From assembly GCA_023394015.1 (NCBI GenBank), contig JAEXBL010000065.1, forward strand, positions 1-12,329: a DNA stretch of 12,329 bases, read 5' to 3'. Source of the stretch: Pseudomonadota bacterium. GTDB lineage: Bacteria; Pseudomonadota; Gammaproteobacteria; Burkholderiales; Burkholderiaceae_C. The position numbers and the translations under genes are program-made. The first letter of the stretch is position 1; each line of letters begins with the position of its first letter. Below are positions 5,589 to 12,329 of the stretch, in pieces. Under the pieces are notes generated by a model. It was given only the letters and a program-made list of their open reading frames with translations, had not been told where the DNA came from and did no database searches.

Positions 5589-7042
5589 AGCGCCGGCGGC
5601 ACCGTGGGCTGCACGGCCAGCCAGTCGCCAATCACCTGCTCGTAGGCCGCGGCCAGTTGCAACACCGCGCCATCGGCCTGGGGGCGGCCGATGAGTTGCA
5701 GGCCCATCGGCAGGCCGGCGTCGTTGAAGCCGACCGGCACGCTGACGCAGGGCAGGCCGGCGAAAGTGGCGTAGATCACCACCTCCATCCAGCGGTGGTA
5801 GGTGTCCATGGCGCGGCCGGCGATCTGCTGCGGCCAGCGCTCGGCGGCGTCGAAGGGCCAGACCTGCGCCGCCGGCAGCGCCAGAAAGTCGTGCCGCTCG
5901 AACAGCCGCAGCATCTGCTGGTGGAACTGCGTGCGCGCCACGCTGGCGGCCAGGAACTGCTTGGCGGTGCAGCCCTGGGCCTGCTCGTATTCCCACACCG
6001 CCTCGGGCTTGATGTGGGCGCGGTTGGAGTCCTTCAGGAAGAACGGCGCGATGCGCGAGGCCACCAGCACACGGCGCCACACCAGCCACGCGTCCCACAC
6101 ACGCTCGGGCGGCCCGCCCAGGCACGCCCGTGCCACGGCGCAGCCCAGGCCTTCGAGCCGGCGCAGGCCACGCTCGCAGGCGGCCAGGATGCCGGCTTCC
6201 AGCGGCAGGTAGCCGTCCAGGTCGCCCAGCCAGCCGATGCGCTGGTTTTTCAAGTCAAGAGTGCCACCCGCGTCTGCCCAATCGGCGCCGCCGGCGATGG
6301 ACAGCGGCGTGTCGGCCGACCAGCCGGCCTGCGTCTGCAGCAGCCGCGCCAGGTCGCGCACGCTGCGGGCCATGGGCCCCTCGGTGACGAGCTGGTTGAT
6401 CCACACGTCGGTGGCCGGCCACAGCGGCACGCGGCCCTGGCTGGGGCGCATGCCGAAGACGTTGTTCCAGGCCGCGGGGTTGCGCAGGCTGCCCATGAAG
6501 TCCGAGCCGTCGGCCACCGGCAGCAGGTGCAGGGCCAGCGCCGCTGCCGCGCCGCCGCTGCTGCCGCCGGCCGACTTGGCCGGGTCGTAGGCGTTGCGCG
6601 TGGTGCCGAACACCGGGTTGAAGGTGTGCGAGCCCAGGCCGAACTCGGGCACGTTGCTCTTGCCGATGACGATGCAGCCGGCGACCTTCATGCGCGCGGT
6701 CATCAGGCCGTCCTCGGTGGCGACGAAGCCGGCCATCAGCGGCGAGCCCAGCGTGGTCGGCAGCCCGCGGGCGTGGGCCAGGTCCTTGATGGCCTGCGGG
6801 ATGCCGTGCAACCAGCCGCGTGAGTGGCCCACCGCCAGCTCGGCGTCGCAGGCGGCGGCCTCGGCCAGCAGTTCGTCATCGGGCCGCAGGCTGACCAGGG
6901 CGTTGAAGCCGGGATTGAGCCGGTGGATGCGCGCCAGATAAGCCTGCATCACCTCGCGGCAGGTCACGCGCCGCGCGTGGATGGCCTCGGACAGCGCCGT
7001 GGCGTCGAGCGCCGTGATGTCGTCTGGGATGTCTGCATTCAT
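5579..7042 (-). CDS. Amidase-signature family hydrolase
   Basis: This 487-residue hydrolase belongs to the amidase-signature family, which cleaves C-N bonds of amides through a Ser-cisSer-Lys triad. The triad is intact: Lys86 in AIKDL, cis-Ser161 in AGGSSGG, and nucleophile Ser185 in MGSLRNP. The 75- and 24-residue spacings match fatty acid amide hydrolase exactly. The nucleophile block reads GSDFMGSLR instead of the usual GTDTGGSIR. There is no Gln-Asp-rich GatA context and no signal peptide, so this is probably a cytoplasmic catabolic or detoxifying amidase rather than GatA. The in-frame ATG at 7156 is rejected because the extra 38 codons run through a terminator hairpin. The start at 7042 has no Shine-Dalgarno sequence but has a -10-like hexamer 6 nt upstream. 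The stop overlaps the end of the convergent SGNH gene. The substrate is unknown. Confidence 0.92.
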   Translation of the reverse strand: MNADIPDDITALDATALSEAIHARRVTCREVMQAYLARIHRLNPGFNALVSLRPDDELLAEAAACDAELAVGHSRGWLHGIPQAIKDLAHARGLPTTLGSPLMAGFVATEDGLMTARMKVAGCIVIGKSNVPEFGLGSHTFNPVFGTTRNAYDPAKSAGGSSGGAAAALALHLLPVADGSDFMGSLRNPAAWNNVFGMRPSQGRVPLWPATDVWINQLVTEGPMARSVRDLARLLQTQAGWSADTPLSIAGGADWADAGGTLDLKNQRIGWLGDLDGYLPLEAGILAACERGLRRLEGLGCAVARACLGGPPERVWDAWLVWRRVLVASRIAPFFLKDSNRAHIKPEAVWEYEQAQGCTAKQFLAASVARTQFHQQMLRLFERHDFLALPAAQVWPFDAAERWPQQIAGRAMDTYHRWMEVVIYATFAGLPCVSVPVGFNDAGLPMGLQLIGRPQADGAVLQLAAAYEQVIGDWLAVQPTVPPALQA

Positions 7043-7054
7043 ACACCCACTGTA
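7043..7054 (-). promoter_or_regulatory. -10 element abutting the amidase start (leaderless candidate)
   Basis: On the minus strand TACAGT (7054-7049) is followed by GGGTGT and then the ATG at 7042. Transcription would begin on or next to the start codon. The -35 position falls inside the kbp terminator arm and is a poor match. Confidence 0.45.
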
Positions 7055-7067
7055 TGCGCCACCCACG

Positions 7068-7092
7068 AAAAAAGGCACCCGAAAGTGCCTTT
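7068..7092 (-). terminator. Rho-independent terminator downstream of kbp
   Basis: Reading the minus strand, AAAGGCAC (7092-7085) pairs perfectly with GTGCCTTT (7078-7071) around a 6-nt loop. The arm runs into three more T residues, giving six in a row (7073-7068). This is a textbook intrinsic terminator for minus-strand transcription arriving from kbp, placed just before the amidase promoter. On the plus strand it has only TTTG, so it is much weaker there. Confidence 0.75.
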
Positions 7093-7133
7093 GAAGCATC
7101 AGAAGGCCGCGGAGCAGGCCATCCGAGAACGCC

Positions 7134-7156
7134 GTGGCCGGGGTTGCCCCGGCCAC
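7134..7156. repeat. Perfect 10-bp inverted repeat
   Basis: GTGGCCGGGG (7134-7143) is complementary to CCCCGGCCAC (7147-7156) across a 3-nt loop. No T tract follows on either strand. It lies between the kbp terminator and the palindromic repeat and may stabilise the mRNA end or slow polymerase. Confidence 0.6.
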
Positions 7157-7164
7157 CAGCGTTG

Positions 7165-7203
7165 TCCCCCTTTGGGGGAAGCCGCGCCAGCGCCTCAGGG
7201 GGA
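7165..7203. repeat. GC-rich palindromic intergenic repeat, Comamonadaceae type
   Basis: The outer arms TCCCCCT (7165-7171) and AGGGGGA (7197-7203) are perfect complements. A small inner palindrome, CCCCC-TTT-GGGGG, spans 7166-7178. Between them is GCCGCGCCAGCGCCTC. The minus-strand reading, starting TCCCCCTGAGGCGCTG and ending CCCCCAAAGGGGGAC, resembles short repeats I recall scattered in intergenic regions of Acidovorax and related genomes. It begins 5 bp after the kbp stop codon. That it is a dispersed family is recollection, not something one window can show. Confidence 0.55.
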
Positions 7204-7208
7204 GTTGT

Positions 7209-7691
7209 TTACAGTGCCGGAATGCGCAGCTTCTGACCCGGATAGATCTTGTTGGGGTCCGACAGCATGGGCTTGTTGGCCTCGAAGATCACCATGTACT
7301 TGTTGGCGTCGCCGTAGTACTTTTTGGAGATCGCGCTCAGCGTGTCGCCGCTGACCACGTCGTGGTACTGCGAGGCGGTGCCGGCCGGGTACTCCAGGTT
7401 GTTGTCCACGCTGCTGACGCTGGCCACGTTGCCGGCAGCCAGGCCGGCTTTCTCGGCGGCTTCCTGGCTGGGGGCGTTGCCGCTCAGCGTCACCTTGCCG
7501 GTGGCGCCGTCGAAGGTCACGCCCAAGCCCGACAGGCCCAGGTTCTGCTTCTCGACGTAGGTCTTGATGGCGTCGCCGGCCTGCTTGTTCAAGTCGGCCA
7601 GGTTGGGGGCGCTGGCGGCCGCGGCCTGCTCGACTTCCTTGTGGCCGAACAGCTTTTCACCGGCTTCCTTGATGAAACTGAACAATCCCAT
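7209..7691 (-). CDS. kbp: BON-LysM domain protein, K+-binding protein Kbp (YgaU) family
   Basis: This 160-residue protein matches E. coli Kbp/YgaU along its length: it opens [16 protein letters not shown], has a BON domain at about 35-100 ending in [10 protein letters not shown], and a LysM domain at 109-157 with [28 protein letters not shown] and [12 protein letters not shown]. coli Kbp is cytoplasmic and binds K+ selectively; it is induced by osmotic stress. No signal peptide is present here, so the LysM domain is probably not a cell-wall anchor. The start at 7691 is set by a clear AAGGAG 7 nt upstream. A -10-like TACAGT lies at 7732-7727 with no good -35. The gene is divergent from coaX, and its transcript is expected to end at the 7068-7092 terminator. 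Confidence 0.92.
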   Translation of the reverse strand: MGLFSFIKEAGEKLFGHKEVEQAAAASAPNLADLNKQAGDAIKTYVEKQNLGLSGLGVTFDGATGKVTLSGNAPSQEAAEKAGLAAGNVASVSSVDNNLEYPAGTASQYHDVVSGDTLSAISKKYYGDANKYMVIFEANKPMLSDPNKIYPGQKLRIPAL

Positions 7692-7792
7692 TTGCTTTCT
7701 CCTTGCTTGGTGGTCGGGGAACGAACACTGTACTCCCAACGCATGACAGGCCCGGCCCGTCGCCCCCGAAACAGGTGTAGGACAAAACCGCT

Positions 7793-7805
7793 TATATTGC
7801 GCCCC
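7793..7805 (+). promoter_or_regulatory. -10 element abutting the coaX start (leaderless candidate)
   Basis: TATATT (7793-7798) is followed by GCGCCCC and then the ATG at 7806, placing the predicted transcription start at or one base before the start codon. The nearest AGGA is more than 20 nt upstream, too far to serve as a ribosome-binding site. The -35 is weak. Confidence 0.5.
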
Positions 7806-8585
7806 ATGACGTTTCTGGCCATCGACGTGGGCAACACGCGCCTGAAGTGGACCTTGTACGAGCAGCCAGCCGCCGGCGCGCGCACGCTGGCCCAGGGCGT
7901 CGAGTTTCTGGAGCAGATCGACCGCCTGGGCGAGGGCGCCTGGGCGCAGATTGCCGAGCCGCGGTGCATGCTGGGTTGCATCGTCGCCGGCCAGGCGGTC
8001 AAGTACCGCGTGCAGGAGCAGATGGAGCTGTGGAGCGTGGAGCCGCGCTGGGTGGTGGCGGGCGACGCCGAGGCCGGCCTGACCAACGGCTACGACTTTC
8101 CGCCGCGCCTGGGGGCCGACCGCTGGGTGGCCATGATCGGCGCGCGCCACCACATGCTGCGCCGCGGGCCGGCGCGGCCGATCATCCTGGTGATGGTGGG
8201 CACGGCGGTGACGGTGGAGGCCATCGACCAGCACGGGCGCTTTCTGGGCGGGTTGATCCTGCCCGGCCACGGCATCATGCTGCGCGCGCTGGAGTCCGGC
8301 ACCGCCGGCCTGCACGTGCCCACGGGCGACGTGGTCGAGTTTCCCACCAACACCAGCGACGCGCTGACCAGCGGCGGCACCTTCGCCATCGCCGGCGCCT
8401 GCGAGCGCATGTACCAGAACCTGTTTCGCCACTGCGACGCGCAGCCGCTGTGCCTGATGACCGGCGGCGCCGGCTGGAAGATGCTGCCGGCCATGACGCG
8501 GCCCTACGAGCTGGTCGAAAGCCTGATCTTCGACGGCCTGCTGGTGATCGCCCAGGAGCGCGAGCGCCTCAACGGCAACGGCTGA
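7806..8585 (+). CDS. coaX: Type III pantothenate kinase CoaX
   Basis: This 259-residue cytoplasmic enzyme phosphorylates pantothenate with ATP in the first step of coenzyme A synthesis; the type III form needs a monovalent cation and is not feedback-inhibited by CoA. The ASKHA-fold signatures are in order: [10 protein letters not shown] at 6-15 with catalytic Asp7, GADRW at 103-107, [10 protein letters not shown] at 132-141, GGLILPG at 148-154, and MTGGAG at 218-223. The GTAxTxD motif has Glu138 in place of Asp. I chose the ATG at 7806 because the conserved [11 protein letters not shown] begins there; upstream codons are not conserved-looking and cross the kbp start region. In many betaproteobacteria coaX follows birA, but here it stands alone, divergent from kbp. 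The 40-bp gap to the convergent gene holds small GC-rich dyads only. Confidence 0.96.
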   Translation: MTFLAIDVGNTRLKWTLYEQPAAGARTLAQGVEFLEQIDRLGEGAWAQIAEPRCMLGCIVAGQAVKYRVQEQMELWSVEPRWVVAGDAEAGLTNGYDFPPRLGADRWVAMIGARHHMLRRGPARPIILVMVGTAVTVEAIDQHGRFLGGLILPGHGIMLRALESGTAGLHVPTGDVVEFPTNTSDALTSGGTFAIAGACERMYQNLFRHCDAQPLCLMTGGAGWKMLPAMTRPYELVESLIFDGLLVIAQERERLNGNG

Positions 8586-8625
8586 TGGCCGGTCGCCGGT
8601 GGCCCTGCCGGCGCATGCTCACCGG

Positions 8626-9720
8626 TCATGCCGCTGTCGCCGCCAACCCATCCACCGCCTGGAACAGCGCCTGCCGCGCCTGGCTGACGACCTGGCCCTT
8701 CCAGGCGTCGGTGTCGGTGTAGAAGGCGCGCTTCAGGCGCGCCTTGATCTGCGCCGCCAGCTTGGGCGGCGCCTCGGGGTGCAGCGCCAGCCAGTGGTCG
8801 CCGCGCAGCGCGTCGATGATCTCGGGCACCGGCTCGGTGCCGTATTCGAGTGCGATGCCGGTGTAGGTGGCCTGCGGCGCGGCGTCGTGGATGGCGCCCC
8901 ACATCAGGCCGGTGAGCAGCGCGCTGGTGCTGCTGCCGTCGTAGATCGAGGTCACGCCCTCGCCCCACCAGCGGCGCGCCCTGGCGATGGCGTCGGCATC
9001 GTCGCCGCCGGCCCAGATGCGTTCGCCCACGCCGTTGGGTCCCAGGCCGGTGTGCAGGTCGATCCAGGCCACCTGCCGCGCATGGGCGGCGTGCTGCGCC
9101 AGCACCGCGCGCAGGGTGCGGTGGCTCCAGGTGGGCGCGTGGCCGCCGAAGAACAAGCCGTCGGCAAACTCGTACTGCCCGCCCGAGACGGCGGCCTGCC
9201 AGGCCGGCAGGCCCTCGGCGTCGATGAAGGCCTGCACCGCGGCCTGGTTGGCGGCGTCGGGCGGCCAGGCCGCGGGCAGCAGCAGCGGGTGGGCGCGGCG
9301 GTAGCCTTCGTTGATTGGCAGCGGCCGGCTGAAATCGGCGAAGTTGCGGTTCAGGTCCACGTTCTCCTGCGTCACGCGGCGGATGTGCGAGAAGCCGTAG
9401 GGGTTCAGCGCGTGGAGGTAGAGCATCGCCACGCCGGCCGCGCGCGCCTTGTCGCGCCATTCGGCATCGTGCAGGGCGAACACCTGCACGCCGCTGCCGC
9501 AAAAGCCTTCCACGCCGTGGCACGCGCTGCTGACGATGAGCAGGCGCTCACTTTGCGGGGAGCCGTCCAGCGCCACGTCGAGTGCCAGCACCTCGCCGTC
9601 GCGGCCCGGCAGCGGGTGGGGGTGCGATGCGATCGGCGTGCCCGCCGCCGCCGCGGCCTCGAGGAACTTGACGCGCGCCTGGGCGTAGCGCTCGGAAAAG
9701 GCCTGGGGGATGGGGAGCAT
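8626..9720 (-). CDS. DUF2817 / M14-like zinc carboxypeptidase family hydrolase
   Basis: This is a 364-residue member of the DUF2817 family, related to M14 metallocarboxypeptidases and succinylglutamate desuccinylase. The zinc site is readable: HGVE (His68, Glu71), a third ligand His223 in WIDLHTGLG, and a probable catalytic Glu292 in IALEYGT. LNRNF at 123-127 supplies the Asn-Arg pair that M14 enzymes use to bind a substrate carboxylate. No signal peptide is evident, so it should be cytoplasmic. The ATG at 9720 has only a weak GAGA before it. It lies 45 bp downstream of the M20 amidohydrolase on the same strand with no convincing terminator between (only a 5-bp stem at 9744-9759), so I infer one operon acting on peptides or N-acyl amino acids. 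The precise substrate is unknown. Confidence 0.88.
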   Translation of the reverse strand: MLPIPQAFSERYAQARVKFLEAAAAAGTPIASHPHPLPGRDGEVLALDVALDGSPQSERLLIVSSACHGVEGFCGSGVQVFALHDAEWRDKARAAGVAMLYLHALNPYGFSHIRRVTQENVDLNRNFADFSRPLPINEGYRRAHPLLLPAAWPPDAANQAAVQAFIDAEGLPAWQAAVSGGQYEFADGLFFGGHAPTWSHRTLRAVLAQHAAHARQVAWIDLHTGLGPNGVGERIWAGGDDADAIARARRWWGEGVTSIYDGSSTSALLTGLMWGAIHDAAPQATYTGIALEYGTEPVPEIIDALRGDHWLALHPEAPPKLAAQIKARLKRAFYTDTDAWKGQVVSQARQALFQAVDGLAATAA

Positions 9721-9765
9721 GGGGTCTCGATGACAAACGGCCCGGGGCGGTGAAGCCCCTTCCTT

Positions 9766-11001
9766 TTACGGCACCGGCCGGCCTGCCGGCGGCTGGTGGC
9801 CCAGCCATTGCTCGGTCAGCCGCACCCAGTAGGTGGCGCCCAGCGGGATCAGTTCGTCGTTGAAGTCGTAGTGCGGGTTGTGCAGGGTGCAGGGGCCGGC
9901 GTCGTGGCCGCCGCCCTCGTAGCCGGCGCGGTGGGCGCCGTCGCCGTTGGCGATGAAGCAGTAGGCGCCGGGCTTTTCCATCAGCATGAAGGAGAAGTCC
10001 TCGGCACCCATGGTCGGCTCCTGCGGCAGCGCATTGGCCGCGCCGACGATGCCGGCCATCACGCGGCGGGCGAAGTCGGCCTCGTAAGGCGTGTTGATGG
10101 TGGGCGGGTAGTTGCGGTGGAACTGGAAGTCGCACTGCGCGCCCAAGGCGGCGCTGATGCCTTCGGCCACCTCGCGCATGCGACGCTCGATCAGATCCAG
10201 CGTCTCGAAGGTGAAGGTGCGCACCGTGCCCTGGATCTCGCAGCTGTCGGGAATCACGTTGGTGGCCTCGCCGGCGTGGATCATGGTGACCGAGATCACC
10301 GCCGCCTCCACCGGCTTCTTGTTGCGCGTGACGATGGTCTGAAAGCCCTGCACGATCTGGCAGGCGATCGGCACCGGATCGCACCCCATGTGCGGCATGG
10401 CGGCGTGGCCGCCCTTGCCGGTGATGGTGATGCGGAACTCGTTGCTCGAGGCCATCACTGGCCCCGGGCTGACGGCGAACTGGCCCACCGGCATGCCGGG
10501 CCAGTTGTGCATGCCGAACACGGCCTCCATGGGGAAGCGCTCGAACAACCCGTCCTGGATCATCTCGCGCGCGCCGCCGCCGCCTTCCTCGGCCGGCTGG
10601 AAGATCAGGTACACCGTGCCGTCGAAGTCGCGGTGGGCCGCGAAGTGCTGCGCCGCCGCCAGCAGCATGGCGGTGTGGCCGGCGGGGCCGCAGGCGTGCA
10701 TCTTGCCGGCGGGGCGGCTGGCATGGGCAAAGGTGTTGAACTCGGTCATCGGCAGCGCGTCCATGTCGGCGCGCAGGCCGATGGCGCGGCCCGACTTGCC
10801 GCCGTCGCGCCCATGCACGATGCCGACCACGCCGGTGGTGCCCAGGCCGCGGTGGATCGGGATGCCCCACTCGGTCAGCCTGGTCGCCACCAGCTCGGCG
10901 GTGCGCACCTCCTCGAAGCAAAGTTCGGGGTGCGCGTGGATGTCGCGCCGCAATTCGGTGATGGCTGCGGCCTGTGCCAGGATGGGCTCGATCAGGTTCA
11001 T
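9766..11001 (-). CDS. M20D family amidohydrolase/peptidase (HipO/ILL2-like) with altered metal motif
   Basis: This 411-residue protein belongs to the M20D family (hippurate hydrolase, N-acyl-amino-acid and IAA-amino-acid hydrolases), which release an amino acid from an N-acyl conjugate using a two-metal site. Preserved motifs are IHAHPEL at 21-27, RADMDALPM at 77-85, QPAEEG at 135-140 (general base Glu138, ligand Glu139), GMHNWP at 163-168, GGHAAMP at 197-203 and LHNPHYDFND at 373-382. The usual HACGHDGHT reads HACGPAGHT (102-110), so the His expected as a metal ligand (His139 in plant ILL2) is Pro106 and the next Asp is Ala107. A short Gly/His-rich extension precedes the last motif (about 359-369). 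The start has no Shine-Dalgarno sequence but a -10-like hexamer abuts it. The DUF2817 gene follows in the same direction. Confidence 0.93.
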   Translation of the reverse strand: MNLIEPILAQAAAITELRRDIHAHPELCFEEVRTAELVATRLTEWGIPIHRGLGTTGVVGIVHGRDGGKSGRAIGLRADMDALPMTEFNTFAHASRPAGKMHACGPAGHTAMLLAAAQHFAAHRDFDGTVYLIFQPAEEGGGGAREMIQDGLFERFPMEAVFGMHNWPGMPVGQFAVSPGPVMASSNEFRITITGKGGHAAMPHMGCDPVPIACQIVQGFQTIVTRNKKPVEAAVISVTMIHAGEATNVIPDSCEIQGTVRTFTFETLDLIERRMREVAEGISAALGAQCDFQFHRNYPPTINTPYEADFARRVMAGIVGAANALPQEPTMGAEDFSFMLMEKPGAYCFIANGDGAHRAGYEGGGHDAGPCTLHNPHYDFNDELIPLGATYWVRLTEQWLGHQPPAGRPVP

Positions 11002-11013
11002 GGGCGCAGTCTA
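11002..11013 (-). promoter_or_regulatory. -10 element abutting the M20 amidohydrolase start (leaderless candidate)
   Basis: On the minus strand TAGACT (11013-11008) is followed by GCGCCC and then the ATG at 11001. The predicted start of transcription is the A of the ATG. No purine-rich ribosome-binding site is present, and the -35 region matches poorly. Confidence 0.45.
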
Positions 11014-11183
11014 TCCGCGCCCATGCCGGCGCGCTTTGCGCCACGGGCACGCCGGACGGCAGATGGCACACAATGCCGCTGTTGGCCGCCTGGCAGCGCG
11101 CCGCACGCCCCCAAGACCCGCAGACCGTGACCGTCAAGCAAGGATTCGAAAACGCTCGCCTGGTCGGCCGACCCGGCCCGGCG

Positions 11184-12326
11184 GTGCCCGCCGCGGCGTG
11201 GCGCGCACTGCGGCTGGCGGCCCTGCTGATCGGCGTGGCGGCGCTGGGCGCCTGCAGCTCGGCGGCGTACTACTGGCAGTCGGTGCACGGCCATTTGGCG
11301 CTGATGAACGCGGCGCGGCCGATCGACGAATTGCTGGCCGATCCGCAGGTAGCCAGCGAGCTCAAGGCCAGGTTGGAACTGGCGCGCCGCATCCGCGCCT
11401 TCGCCGTCAGCGACCTGGCCCTGCCCGACAACGCCAGCTACCACCGCTACAGCGACCTGAAGCGCCGCGCCGCGGTGTGGAACGTGGCGGCCGCGCCGCC
11501 CGATTCGCTGACGCTGAAGCGCTGGTGCTTTCCGGTGGTGGGCTGCGTCGGCTACCGCGGCTACTACGACGAGGCCGCGGCCCGGCGGCTGGCCGCGCAG
11601 CTTGAAGCGGAGGAAGGGCTGGAGGTGCGCGTGTACGGCGTGCCGGCCTATTCCACGCTGGGCTGGCTGAACTGGGCCGGCGGCGATCCGCTGCTGTCCA
11701 CTTTCATCCGCTACCCCGAGGGCGAGCTGGCGCGCATGGTGTTTCACGAGCTGGCGCACCAGGTGATCTACGTGAACGACGACACCATGTTCAACGAGTC
11801 GTACGCCACCGCCGTGGAGCGCCTGGGCGTGCAGCACTGGCTGGCCACGCAGGCCAGCGCCGCCGCGCGGCGCGACTACGCGCGGTTCGACGAGCGGCGC
11901 CGCGCCTTTCGCCAGCTGAGCCGCGACACGCGCCGCGAGCTGGAGCAGGTCTACGCGCAGAAAGCGGCGCTGGCGCACGATCCGCAGGCGCTGCCAGCGC
12001 TGAAAGCGCAAGCCATGGGGCGCTTTCGCCAGCGCTACGCGGCGCTGAAGGCCGAATGGGTCGCGGCCGGTACGCCGTTCGACGGCTACGACCGCTGGGT
12101 GGCGGGCGCCAACAACGCCTTCTTCGGCGTCCAGGCAGCCTACGACGAACTGGTGCCGGGCTTCGAGGCGCTGTTCGCGCAGGTGGGCGGCGACTGGCCG
12201 CGCTTTCATGCCGCGGTGCGCGACCTGACGCGCCAGCCCAAGGCGGAGCGGCAGGCGCAACTGCGCACCCTGGCCGACACCGCCACGGCCCGCGACGAAG
12301 CGACGTCGCCCCGCCCGGCGGGGTGA
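11184..12326 (+). CDS. Predicted aminopeptidase, PF10023 family, lipoprotein
   Basis: This is a probable membrane-anchored zinc peptidase of the predicted-aminopeptidase family (COG4324). From the GTG at 11184 it has 380 residues and a compact lipoprotein signal: Arg residues at 7 and 10, a hydrophobic core, and the lipobox LGAC with Cys24. The gluzincin motif HELAH is at 188-192, with the likely third ligand Glu205 in NESYA. Before it are CFPVVGCVGYRGYYDE, with two Cys that could pair in the periplasm, and a GWLNWAGGDPLLSTF block typical of the family. The start is uncertain: in-frame GTG at 11127 and ATG at 11073 give 399 and 417 residues, none with a Shine-Dalgarno sequence. I prefer 11184 because the signal peptide then has normal length. 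It is divergent from the M20 gene; its substrate is unknown. Confidence 0.87.
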   Translation: MPAAAWRALRLAALLIGVAALGACSSAAYYWQSVHGHLALMNAARPIDELLADPQVASELKARLELARRIRAFAVSDLALPDNASYHRYSDLKRRAAVWNVAAAPPDSLTLKRWCFPVVGCVGYRGYYDEAAARRLAAQLEAEEGLEVRVYGVPAYSTLGWLNWAGGDPLLSTFIRYPEGELARMVFHELAHQVIYVNDDTMFNESYATAVERLGVQHWLATQASAAARRDYARFDERRRAFRQLSRDTRRELEQVYAQKAALAHDPQALPALKAQAMGRFRQRYAALKAEWVAAGTPFDGYDRWVAGANNAFFGVQAAYDELVPGFEALFAQVGGDWPRFHAAVRDLTRQPKAERQAQLRTLADTATARDEATSPRPAG

Positions 12327-12329
12327 ATC

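Noticed and set aside
4625..6823. Very long plus-strand reading frame (732 codons) across the SGNH and amidase genes
   Set aside because: It is out of frame with the SGNH gene and antisense to the amidase, both of which carry intact catalytic motifs; the product is low-complexity Arg/Ala/His sequence.
7043..7156. Upstream in-frame ATG (7156) for the amidase
   Set aside because: The added codons translate the 10-bp hairpin and the intrinsic terminator of the neighbouring transcript and match nothing in the family; the natural N-terminus is MNADIP at 7042.
7134..7805. Upstream extension of the coaX reading frame
   Set aside because: It runs antisense through the whole kbp gene; the conserved CoaX N-terminus starts at 7806.
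7692..8432. Upstream extension of the kbp reading frame
   Set aside because: It is antisense to coaX; the AAGGAG before 7691 and the family N-terminus MGLFSF fix the start.
9744..9759. Stem in the M20-DUF2817 gap as a terminator
   Set aside because: It is only a 5-bp stem with no T tract in the direction of transcription.
1..12329. Mobile element, CRISPR array, tRNA or phage signal
   Set aside because: I found no direct-repeat array, cloverleaf, transposase or integrase motif, or flanking target duplication; composition looks uniform throughout.

Overview
The window is about 70% GC, densely coded on both strands, and reads as chromosome of a betaproteobacterium, most likely a member of the Comamonadaceae. 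This rests on the resemblance I recognise between the M20 amidohydrolase, the TRAP genes and the persulfide dioxygenase and proteins of that family, and on a GC-rich palindromic repeat (7165-7203) of a kind I associate with it. I see no tRNA, rRNA, CRISPR array, insertion sequence, integrase or phage gene. No gene-free stretch exceeds 300 bases.

Layout. (1) 1-2813, minus strand: a three-gene TRAP transporter in the order dctP-dctQ-dctM, with dctM running off the left edge. It belongs to the 2-oxoacid/chloroaromatic (TakP/FcbT) branch. Two strong hairpins separate dctP from dctQ. (2) 2814-3051: divergent control region with a G-tract operator candidate. (3) 3052-4533, plus strand: a small CsoR/RcnR/CstR-type repressor followed by an ETHE1-type persulfide dioxygenase fused to a rhodanese. 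This looks like a sulfide/persulfide detoxification pair, but the repressor lacks the usual sensing cysteines. (4) 4686-5588: an SGNH/GDSL hydrolase, converging with (5) an amidase-signature hydrolase (5579-7042, minus); the two 3' ends overlap by 10 bp. (6) 7043-7208: a terminator, a further hairpin and the palindromic repeat, downstream of (7) a BON-LysM protein of the E. coli Kbp/YgaU type (minus). (8) A divergent type III pantothenate kinase, coaX (7806-8585, plus). (9) A minus-strand pair, an M20D amidohydrolase followed by a DUF2817/M14-like zinc hydrolase, plausibly one operon for peptide or amide breakdown. (10) A plus-strand lipoprotein of the PF10023 predicted aminopeptidase family, ending 3 bp before the window does.

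The genes do not form one pathway; they are small independent units. The most notable points are: (a) a CstR-position repressor without the canonical thiols beside a persulfide dioxygenase-rhodanese; (b) an M20D enzyme whose metal-binding HACGHD motif reads HACGPA; (c) at least four genes with a -10-like hexamer 6-7 nt before the ATG and no Shine-Dalgarno sequence, which suggests leaderless mRNAs; and (d) the stacked hairpins and repeat between kbp and the amidase.
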